From NCBI RefSeq assembly GCF_014205225.1, contig NZ_JACHNB010000001.1:6925501-6989500 (forward strand): DNA of 64,000 nt, written 5' to 3'. The notes under the pieces were generated by a model. It was given only the letters and a program-made list of their open reading frames with translations, had not been told where the DNA came from and did not search any database. A program made the position numbers and the translations under genes. Source of the stretch: Actinoplanes octamycinicus. Its GTDB lineage: Bacteria > Actinomycetota > Actinomycetes > Mycobacteriales > Micromonosporaceae. Shown here piece by piece: positions 8,311 through 15,445 of this stretch (positions are counted from its first letter, which is position 1; every line of letters begins with the position of its first letter).

Positions 8311-10011
8311 TCAGAACCGGAGGGTCGGATCGCCGTCCGCCCTGGTCACCCGGCCGCGCCGCCAGCGCAGCAGGACGAACAGGCCGCCCAAGACGATGAG
8401 CAGGCCGAGGCCGGAGGCGCCGGTCGCGTACGCCACCGGGACGGTGGCCGGAGCGGTGTCCGGTGCCGCGACGCCGCTCAGCTGCTGCGCGCCGCCGCCG
8501 GTGCCGCCGGTGCCGCCGGACGGGTCCGGTTGCCCGGCCGCCGGGGACGCCGACTGCTTGCCCTGCGGCTGACCGGCCCGCTGACCGGTGGTGTTCACCG
8601 CGACCCCGTTGGGCAGGGCCAGATAGGGGAACTGGCCGGAGAAGCGCTGGTCGTTCGCGTTCACCTTGTCCCCGGCGGCCAGCGCGTCGACCAGCTTGCC
8701 GGTCTGCGCCGCCCCCTCCAGGGCCTGCAGCTCGATGTCGACCACGTCGTCGGTGAGCCGCCGCCCGTTCGGGAAGCCCTGCAGGTCGCCGCCGAGCACG
8801 CCGAGCCGGTTCGGCTGGCTCGCGACCGGCACCGACAGGTTCAGCCGCAGTTCCTCGGCCGGGACGAACTTGGACGGCTGAACGTCCTTGTTGTTCAGCT
8901 GCGAGTTCAGGTCGGCCTTGATCGGACCGCCGGCCTTGGTGGTGATCCCGGTCAGGAAGATCTCGGAGAGGTCGTTGCGGGGTGTCTTCGGCGCCGGGAT
9001 GTTGTAGATCTGCTCGATCAGCTTCGGCACCTCGGGCTCCAGGACCCGCTTGACCAGCGCCGGGGTCTTGGCGTCCTGGCTCGGGTCGCTGGCGTTGAAG
9101 GCGTCCTTCAGGCCGGCCGGCGCCACCACCTCGTTGACCAGCGGCTGGCCCAGCCGGGACACCTGCACCTTGCCGCCGGACTGGCCACCGCCGGTGATCC
9201 GGACCCGGTTGCGCTCGGTGCTGGACCACACCCCGATGACCGGGTTGCGGCCGGCGTCGGCGTTCAGCGCCACGTCCTTGAACGGCACCTGCAACGCGAT
9301 CGTGTTCACGTTGTAGCCGGCGACGGTGTCCTGACCGGTCTCCGAGAGGTCCCCGCCGTACAGCAGATCGAAGACCCGCAGATCCAGGAAGAACGGGTCG
9401 TCGGCCTGACCGGCGAAGATCTTCCAGCCGCCGGGCAGGCTGGTGGTGGCCTGGTCGCGCAGCGTCTGATAGTTCGGCATGGAGGCGGGGCCGACCCGCG
9501 ACGGCGCGACCGGCGCGTCCGCCACCCGGGTCTTGAAGTCCCCGCCGTTGAACGACGATTCCAGCGTGTACGTCTGGCGGAAGAGCAGGTTCTCGTCGTC
9601 GATCGAGGTGACCGGGCCGTTGTTGTACAGGAACGTGTCGTTGCCGCGCTTGTCGATGTTCTTGAACTTCCACCGGAACTCGGCGTCCGGGCGGGCGTCG
9701 CCGTCGTTGTCGACCTTGATGTGATAGGTCGCGTCGGTGGCGAACGGGTAGAAGTTCGGGCCGCCGTTGGGCTCGGAGAACGGCTGCCAGTTCGCGACGA
9801 ACGTGACGTAGCCGGGCCGGTCGGGGCTGACGAAGGCGTACACGTCGGTGTTGTCGACCGCCGGGTCGGCGGCGATCAGCGGGGCCTCGCGGTGACTGGA
9901 CGCCGTGGCGGTGCCGGGGCCGAGGCCGTACAGGGCGCCGGCCAGCAGGGCGCCGAGGCCGAGGGCGGCCAGGGTGCGCCTGCGGCGTAGTCGGGGACGG
10001 TTGACCGTCAT
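8311..10011 (-). CDS. Secreted/membrane-anchored DUF4331 protein
   Basis: 566 residues. A twin-arginine-like or basic signal (RLRRRRTLAALGLGALLAG) is followed by ASSHREAPLIAADPAVDNTD, the hallmark start of DUF4331 proteins. The C-terminus has one membrane helix (GLGLLIVLGGLFVLL) and a basic tail, so the bulk lies outside the cell. The biochemical role of DUF4331 is not known to me. ATG 10011 follows GGGAGGAAC. The gene leads the DUF4331-TPR-NicO cluster, which suggests a link with metal transport or the cell envelope. Confidence 0.85.
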   Translation of the reverse strand: MTVNRPRLRRRRTLAALGLGALLAGALYGLGPGTATASSHREAPLIAADPAVDNTDVYAFVSPDRPGYVTFVANWQPFSEPNGGPNFYPFATDATYHIKVDNDGDARPDAEFRWKFKNIDKRGNDTFLYNNGPVTSIDDENLLFRQTYTLESSFNGGDFKTRVADAPVAPSRVGPASMPNYQTLRDQATTSLPGGWKIFAGQADDPFFLDLRVFDLLYGGDLSETGQDTVAGYNVNTIALQVPFKDVALNADAGRNPVIGVWSSTERNRVRITGGGQSGGKVQVSRLGQPLVNEVVAPAGLKDAFNASDPSQDAKTPALVKRVLEPEVPKLIEQIYNIPAPKTPRNDLSEIFLTGITTKAGGPIKADLNSQLNNKDVQPSKFVPAEELRLNLSVPVASQPNRLGVLGGDLQGFPNGRRLTDDVVDIELQALEGAAQTGKLVDALAAGDKVNANDQRFSGQFPYLALPNGVAVNTTGQRAGQPQGKQSASPAAGQPDPSGGTGGTGGGAQQLSGVAAPDTAPATVPVAYATGASGLGLLIVLGGLFVLLRWRRGRVTRADGDPTLRF

Positions 10012-10150
10012 GGTTGTTCCTCCCGTTCCGAGGTAGTGCTTCTCGGCCCGGGATTCGCGGCGGCCGGCGTCCTGGATGGGCGGCTGTGAACTTCCCGACT
10101 CCCGACCATCCGCGGGCGGCCCGGCTCCGAATTCCTCTGTTCGGGCCGGC

Positions 10151-10164
10151 GGGACCAACGACCC
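10151..10164 (+). promoter_or_regulatory. DosR/DevR-like box upstream of site-2 protease gene
   Basis: GGGAC-CAAC-GACCC, 74 bases before the ATG at 10239. It matches GGGAC-N4-GTCCC in nine of ten defined positions. The regulated gene resembles mycobacterial Rv2625c, a DosR regulon member, which supports the call. Confidence 0.55.
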
Positions 10165-10238
10165 TGGTACGCCCGCCCGGCCCGGCGGGACGCTGGCGGG
10201 GAGCGGCGTGGCAAATCAACGCGAAGAAGGTGGCCGCC

Positions 10239-11393
10239 ATGCGGCAGAGCATCCGGCTCGGCACGGTCCGGGGGATCCCGGTGGGTCTCCACTGGTCCGT
10301 CCTGGTCATCGTCTTTCTGCTGACCTACAGCCTGGCGGCGGTCCAGCTGCCCGCGGCGGTGGCCGGCTATCCCACGGTCGCCTACTGGCTGACCGCCGGC
10401 TGGATGGCGGTGCTGTTCCTGACCGCGCTGGTCGGCCACGAGCTGGCACACGCCCTGGTCGCACAGCACTACCGGATCCGGGTCCAGTCGATCACCCTGT
10501 GGGCGCTCGGCGGCGTCTCCACCCTGGACGAGCAGGCCCGGCATCCGCGGGCGGAGCTGTTCACCGCGCTGGCCGGACCGATCACCAGTCTGGCCGCCGC
10601 GGGAGTGTTCGCCGCCGCGACGGTCCCGGCCGGGTTGCTCGGCTCGGATCTACCCCGGCTCGGCTGCGCCTGGCTCGCCACGGCGAACGTGGTGCTGGCA
10701 GTGTTCAACCTGCTGCCGGGTGCCCCACTGGATGGCGGCCGGATCCTGACTGCGATCATCTGGTGGATCCGCGGCGATCGCCGAGCGGCGCGCCGGGCCG
10801 GCGCCCAGGCCGGTGGGATGCTGGGTCTCGTCCTCGCCGGCCTCGGCGCGATTCTGATCTTCGGCTACACCACCGCGGGTGGACTGTGGCTGATCCTGCT
10901 CGGCTGGTACCTGAGCTACTCCGCCCGCGCGGAGCTCGCCACCGCCGAGGTGAGTGAACAGTTGCACGGCGTGCCGGTACGCGCGGCGATGTCCCGGCCG
11001 GCGGTGTGCGGTTACGCCGGACACACCGTCGCCGAGTTCGTGGCGCACACCGCCCGACTCTGCCCGCACCGCGCCTACCCGATCGTCGACCTGGACGGCA
11101 GGCTCGCCGGTGTGCTGACTGTCGGTGCGCTGGCGGCGGTGCCGCCGGAACGCCGGATCATCACCCGGCTCGCCGAGGTGATGGTCCCCCGCGCCCGGTT
11201 GCGCGCCCTGCACCCGGACGAACCGCTGCTGAACGTGATCGGTGCGCTGAACAATCCGGCGCGGCTGCTGGTGGTCGTCGAGCAGGACCGCCCGTGCGGG
11301 GTGCTGACTACCGGGGACGTCGCGCGTTTCGTGGGGGTCGCTCAGCTCGGCGTCGCGCCGGCCAGCCGGGTCGACGTGGACGCGGTCCGCTGA
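10239..11393 (+). CDS. Site-2 protease (M50 family) with C-terminal CBS pair, Rip3-like
   Basis: 384 residues. The zinc-binding HExxH is VGHELAHAL in an early helix, and the second metal motif is NLLPGAPLDGGR, both within a multi-helix membrane domain (residues ~1-235). A C-terminal region of about 140 residues has two CBS-like repeats, which usually bind adenine nucleotides. The family cuts membrane-embedded substrates such as anti-sigma factors. The layout equals that of mycobacterial Rip3 (Rv2625c). ATG 10239 follows GAAGG. It overlaps or abuts the ABC transporter genes, so an operon 10239-14023 is likely. Confidence 0.85.
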   Translation: MRQSIRLGTVRGIPVGLHWSVLVIVFLLTYSLAAVQLPAAVAGYPTVAYWLTAGWMAVLFLTALVGHELAHALVAQHYRIRVQSITLWALGGVSTLDEQARHPRAELFTALAGPITSLAAAGVFAAATVPAGLLGSDLPRLGCAWLATANVVLAVFNLLPGAPLDGGRILTAIIWWIRGDRRAARRAGAQAGGMLGLVLAGLGAILIFGYTTAGGLWLILLGWYLSYSARAELATAEVSEQLHGVPVRAAMSRPAVCGYAGHTVAEFVAHTARLCPHRAYPIVDLDGRLAGVLTVGALAAVPPERRIITRLAEVMVPRARLRALHPDEPLLNVIGALNNPARLLVVVEQDRPCGVLTTGDVARFVGVAQLGVAPASRVDVDAVR

Positions 11394-11422
11394 TGCGGTT
11401 TCTGACTGATGAGGAGGACATC

Positions 11423-12313
11423 GTGGCCACCGCGCTGCGAACCTGGCACCTGAGCAAGACTTACCACGGCCGGGCGGCCCTGTCCGCGATGAATCTGACC
11501 GTGCCGTCCGACGTGGTCTTCGGCTACCTGGGCCCGAACGGCGCCGGCAAGACCACGACGATCCGCCTGCTGGCCGGCCTGCTGCGGCCGAGCAGCGGGC
11601 GGGCTGAGATCGGTGGGTACGACGTGGTCCGCGACCGGGAGCGGGCGCAGCGGCAGATCGGCTACCTGCCCGGTGACTTCGCCGCCTACCCCCGGCTGAC
11701 CGCCGCGGCCTACCTGGATCATCTCGGGTACCTGCGCGGTGGCCCGGACCGGGCCCGGATCCGGTCCCTTGCCGACCGGCTCGACCTGGACCTGAACGTC
11801 CGCATCGGTGCGATGTCACACGGCAACCGGCAGAAGGTCGGGATCGTGCAAGCGTTCATGCACGCCCCGGCTCTGCTGGTGCTCGACGAGCCGACCGCCG
11901 GACTCGACCCGCTGATCCAGCGGCAGTTCCTGGAGCTGGTCCGGGAGGCCCGGGAGCGGGGGCAGACGGTCTTCCTGTCGTCGCACAACCTGTACGAGGT
12001 GGAGGCGGTCGCCGACATGGTCGGCATCCTGGTCCGCGGCCGGCTGGCGGTGGTCGAGGAGGTCGACAAGCTGAAGGCGCAGGCGGTCCGCCGAATCGAC
12101 CTGACCTTCGCCGGCGTGCCGCCGGACGCCGCCCTGCGCGGGGTGGCCGCGGTCCAGCAGTTGACCGTCACCGGGCACACCGCGCACCTGGTCGTCGAGG
12201 GGCACACCGCGGAACTGCTGCGGATCGCGGCGCCGTACGGCGTCGAGCAGATCGTCACGCACGAACCCGATCTGGAGGAAGTGTTCCTCAGCTACTACGA
12301 CGCACAGGAGTGA
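11423..12313 (+). CDS. ABC exporter ATP-binding protein
   Basis: 296 residues. Walker A GPNGAGKTT, a signature region MSHGNRQKVG in place of LSGGQ, Walker B LLVLDEPTAGLD and the switch His in LSSHNL are all present, so it should hydrolyse ATP. The type is that of drug/natamycin-like (DrrA/CcmA) exporters. I chose GTG 11423 because GAGGAGG is five bases upstream; ATG 11393, overlapping the protease stop, would add ten residues. It ends at the start of the permease gene, giving a two-gene exporter. The substrate is unknown. Confidence 0.85.
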   Translation: MATALRTWHLSKTYHGRAALSAMNLTVPSDVVFGYLGPNGAGKTTTIRLLAGLLRPSSGRAEIGGYDVVRDRERAQRQIGYLPGDFAAYPRLTAAAYLDHLGYLRGGPDRARIRSLADRLDLDLNVRIGAMSHGNRQKVGIVQAFMHAPALLVLDEPTAGLDPLIQRQFLELVREARERGQTVFLSSHNLYEVEAVADMVGILVRGRLAVVEEVDKLKAQAVRRIDLTFAGVPPDAALRGVAAVQQLTVTGHTAHLVVEGHTAELLRIAAPYGVEQIVTHEPDLEEVFLSYYDAQE

Positions 12314-12318
12314 GTCGG

Positions 12319-13113
12319 ATGCGCTCGGTCTTCACCAAGGCCCTGACCGACCAGCGGCGTTCCCTGATCGGATGGGGTGTCGGCCTGTTCCTGATGGTGC
12401 TGATGGAGACGGCGTTGTGGCCGTCCATCGGCAAGATGCCCGACCTGCAGCAGTTCCTCGCGAACTATCCGGAGGCCATGCGGAAGCTGTTCAACATGCA
12501 GGACTTCGGCACCGGCACCGGATTCGTCAACACGGAGTTGTTCAGCATCCTGGTGCCGGTGCTGCTGCTGACCTACGCGATCGGCCGAGGCGCCCGCGCG
12601 ATCGCCGGCGAGGAGGAGACCGGCACCCTCGAGGTGCTGCTGGTGACCCCGGTGACCACCACCACCCTGCTGGCGCAGGAGGGTGCCGCGCTGCTGACCG
12701 GCCTGCTGGTGCTCGGCACGGTGCTGTACGCCGCGGTGATCGCCGGGTCGGTGCTGTTCGGCATGGGCATCGGGCTGCTCCCGCTGCTGTCCGCGACGCT
12801 GGCCATGGTGCTGCTGGCGGCCGAGTTCGGCTGCCTCGCACTGGCCATCGGCGCGGTCACCGGCCGGCGCGCCGTCGCGATCGGTACGGCCGCGGCGGCC
12901 GCGGTCGGCGCCTACCTGCTTTACGTGGCCGGGGAGCTGGTCACAGCGCTGGAGCCGTGGCAGCGGCTGTCGCCGTTCGACCAGGCGATGAGCGGCGGTC
13001 CGATCGGCGCCGGCTTCCGCGCTGTCCACCTGGTGATGCCGGTGGTGGCGGTACTGCTCGTGGCAGCCGCGGCGCCGCGGTTCGCGCGCCGGGACATCGC
13101 GGTCGCGCACTGA
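12319..13113 (+). CDS. ABC exporter permease
   Basis: 264 residues with about six hydrophobic helices, starting RSVFTKALTDQRRSLIGWGVG and containing the cytoplasmic loop AGEEETGTLEVLLVTPV, typical of ABC-2 type permeases. ATG 12319 has AGGAG eight bases upstream; a GTG at 12310 is possible. It pairs with the preceding ATPase. A universal stress gene follows after 22 bases, probably in the same transcript. Confidence 0.85.
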   Translation: MRSVFTKALTDQRRSLIGWGVGLFLMVLMETALWPSIGKMPDLQQFLANYPEAMRKLFNMQDFGTGTGFVNTELFSILVPVLLLTYAIGRGARAIAGEEETGTLEVLLVTPVTTTTLLAQEGAALLTGLLVLGTVLYAAVIAGSVLFGMGIGLLPLLSATLAMVLLAAEFGCLALAIGAVTGRRAVAIGTAAAAAVGAYLLYVAGELVTALEPWQRLSPFDQAMSGGPIGAGFRAVHLVMPVVAVLLVAAAAPRFARRDIAVAH

Positions 13114-13135
13114 CAATCCATGGAGAGGAGTCATC

Positions 13136-14023
13136 ATGACCATGCGTACCGGAGCGCCGGTCGTCGTCGGGGTCGACGGGTCCGCCTCGGCGTTGTACGC
13201 CGTCGAGGCGGCTGCTGCCGAGGCGGTGCTGCGGCACCGTCCCCTGAAGATCGTGCACGTGTATCCGTGGCCGTCCAACGGCGTCGCGCTGTCCCCGAGC
13301 CTGGCCGCGACGGCCGACGCGACGCTACGGCGCAGCTCCGCCGAGATCCTGCAGGACGCCGCTCAGCACGCGGCCAAGGCCGCTCCCGATCTCGTCGGCG
13401 ACCTGCACACCATCACCGGCCAACCGGCCCGGGCGTTGCTGCAGCTGAGCGAGGAGGCTGCCCTGCTGGTGCTGGGCGCGCGGGGCACCGGCGGCTTCGC
13501 CGGGATGACGCTCGGCTCGGTCGCCGCGCACACCGCCTTGCACGCCTCCTGTCCGGTCCTGCTGGTCCGCGGTGTGACCGGGGACGGTCCGGTGGTCGTC
13601 GGAGCGGACGGCTCGCCCAGCTCGGTGGCGGCTTGCGAGTTCGCCGCCGACGAGGCGGACCGTCGCGGCGCCGAACTCGTCGTCCTGCACGCCTGGACGC
13701 CGGCGCACGCCACCGAGCTCAACGCCGGCCTGCCGATGAGTTACGAGGCGTGGAGCGGCGAGGAGGAGCATCGGCGGGTGCTCGCCGAAGCGGTCGCCGG
13801 GCTGGTCGAGCAGCACCCCGGCCTGCGCATCCGCCGGCAGGTGCGGGAGGGGATGGCCCGGAAACTGCTCACCGACTGGTCGCATGAGGCGCAACTGGTC
13901 GTGGTCGGCAGCCGCGGGCACGGCGGCTTCGCCGGATTGCTGCTCGGCTCGGTCAGCCAGCACCTGATCTACCGGGCCGGCTGCCCGATCGCCGTCGTCC
14001 GCCCGGCTCAGGTGCTTGCCTGA
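13136..14023 (+). CDS. Tandem-domain universal stress protein
   Basis: 295 residues made of two UspA domains. Each ends with the ATP-binding pattern G-2x-G-9x-S: GARGTGGFAGMTLGS in the first and GSRGHGGFAGLLLGS in the second, so both should bind ATP. This matches mycobacterial Rv2623-type proteins, which accumulate in hypoxic dormancy. ATG 13136 follows GAGAGGAG. Its 3' end overlaps the convergent ATPase gene by 16 bases. Being downstream of the DosR-like box at 10151 with no obvious terminator, it may be in the same transcript as the site-2 protease. Confidence 0.9.
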   Translation: MTMRTGAPVVVGVDGSASALYAVEAAAAEAVLRHRPLKIVHVYPWPSNGVALSPSLAATADATLRRSSAEILQDAAQHAAKAAPDLVGDLHTITGQPARALLQLSEEAALLVLGARGTGGFAGMTLGSVAAHTALHASCPVLLVRGVTGDGPVVVGADGSPSSVAACEFAADEADRRGAELVVLHAWTPAHATELNAGLPMSYEAWSGEEEHRRVLAEAVAGLVEQHPGLRIRRQVREGMARKLLTDWSHEAQLVVVGSRGHGGFAGLLLGSVSQHLIYRAGCPIAVVRPAQVLA

Positions 14024-15228
14024 GCCGGCGCCATGGCCCCGTCCTCCGCTCGCGTCTCCACCCGGGGAATGGCTCGTCCGCTGTTCGCGTCGAAGAAGTA
14101 CGCCGCGGTGAGATCCACCGCCAGCCGGATCGGGCGGCCGATCGCCAGGTCAGCCGCCTGCCCGACCTTGGCGGTCCACAGCTGAGTACCGGCGGAGTCG
14201 TCGACGGCGACCGGCACCTCACCGTCCTCGTCCGTGGCTGCGGCAGTGCCACCCTGCGGCGCACGGAACAGCACGTGCTTCTCATCGCCCAGCGACTCCA
14301 CCCCGAGCGGAACCACCTCGACGACCGCGGCGGCGTCCGGGCGGGCCGGTGAGAACGCGGCCGGCCGTAGCCCGATGACTACCGGCGAGCCGAGATATCC
14401 GGTGAGGTCCGGGTAGCGGACGATGGCGTCCGGGACCTCCCACTCGACGCCGTCCAGCAGCACCGTGACCCGTCCGCCGGCGGCCCGCAGACCCACCGTC
14501 GCGAAGTTCATGGCGGGCGAGCCCATGAAGCCGGCGACGAAGCGGTTGGCCGGCGCCTGGTAGAGCTCATCCGGCCGGCCGATCTGCTGCAGCCGCCCCC
14601 GGTTCAGGACCGCGATGCGATCGCCGAGCGTCATCGCCTCGATCTGGTCATGGGTGACGTAGACGGTGGTGATCCGGTAGCGCTGGTGCAGCCGGGCCAA
14701 CTCGGCGCGCATCGACACCCGCAGTTTGGCGTCGAGGTTGGACAGCGGCTCGTCGAGCAGGAAGACCCGCGGTTTGCGGACCAGGGCCCGGCCCATGGCG
14801 ACGCGCTGGCGCTGACCGCCGGAGAGGGCCTTGGGCCGGCGGTCGAGCAGGTCCTCCAGGCCGAGCAGGTGGGCGGTCTCCTCGACTTGCGAGCGGATCT
14901 GCGGTTTCTCGACCCGGCGCAGCTTCAGCGCGAAGGCCATGTTGTCCTGCACGGTCATGTGCGGGTAGAGCGCGTAGTTCTGGAACACCATGGCGATGTC
15001 CCGATCCTTGGGCGCCCAGTCGGTCACCTGCTGGTCGTCGATGTAGACATCCCCGCCGCTGGTCTGTTCCAGCCCGGCGATCATCCGCAGGATCGTCGAC
15101 TTGCCGCAGCCGGACGGCCCGACGAGGACGAGGAATTCACCATCGCCGATGGTGAGACTGACGTCGTCGACAGCGACGGAATTGCCCGGGAAGACCTTGG
15201 TGAGATGTGCCAGCCGCACGACGGACAT
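14008..15228 (-). CDS. Sugar ABC-importer ATPase (MsiK/UgpC type), stand-alone
   Basis: 406 residues. Walker A GPSGCGKST, Q-loop FQNYALYPH, signature LSGGQRQR, Walker B VFLLDEPLSNLD and the H-loop VTHDQ are complete, followed by a C-terminal TOBE-type regulatory region of about 150 residues. In actinobacteria such lone ATPases energise several carbohydrate importers whose permeases are encoded elsewhere. No permease or binding protein is nearby, which fits that role. ATG 15228 follows GGGAGG. Substrate assignment (maltose, cellobiose, glycerol-3-phosphate and others) is not possible. Confidence 0.85.
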   Translation of the reverse strand: MSVVRLAHLTKVFPGNSVAVDDVSLTIGDGEFLVLVGPSGCGKSTILRMIAGLEQTSGGDVYIDDQQVTDWAPKDRDIAMVFQNYALYPHMTVQDNMAFALKLRRVEKPQIRSQVEETAHLLGLEDLLDRRPKALSGGQRQRVAMGRALVRKPRVFLLDEPLSNLDAKLRVSMRAELARLHQRYRITTVYVTHDQIEAMTLGDRIAVLNRGRLQQIGRPDELYQAPANRFVAGFMGSPAMNFATVGLRAAGGRVTVLLDGVEWEVPDAIVRYPDLTGYLGSPVVIGLRPAAFSPARPDAAAVVEVVPLGVESLGDEKHVLFRAPQGGTAAATDEDGEVPVAVDDSAGTQLWTAKVGQAADLAIGRPIRLAVDLTAAYFFDANSGRAIPRVETRAEDGAMAPAQAST

Positions 15229-15372
15229 ACCGCCACCTCCCCTTTCACGGTTCGCCATTCCAGCGTCACCACACGGCCGTGACAACGAACAGAGTCGATC
15301 GGCCTGCGGCGTCGGGACCGCACGACGCGGCACAGTCCCGCGCTTCCCTGTGGCGTCTCGACCCGGCAGGAT

Positions 15373-15386
15373 GGGACCCGTGGCCC
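15373..15386 (+). promoter_or_regulatory. DosR/DevR-like box upstream of acyltransferase/synthetase fusion
   Basis: GGGAC-CCGT-GGCCC, 59 bases before ATG 15446. It departs from the ideal palindrome at one defined position (GGCCC for GTCCC). Confidence 0.5.
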
Positions 15387-15445
15387 TGGCCGGCGGCCAC
15401 CGCCGGCGCGACGCTGAAAGTGAGCGTCCGGACGCGAAGGCCGTG

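Noticed and set aside
15315..15343. GGGAC ... GTCCC pair upstream of the sugar ATPase gene
   Set aside because: The halves are about 16 bases apart in place of 4, so it does not fit a DosR-type site.
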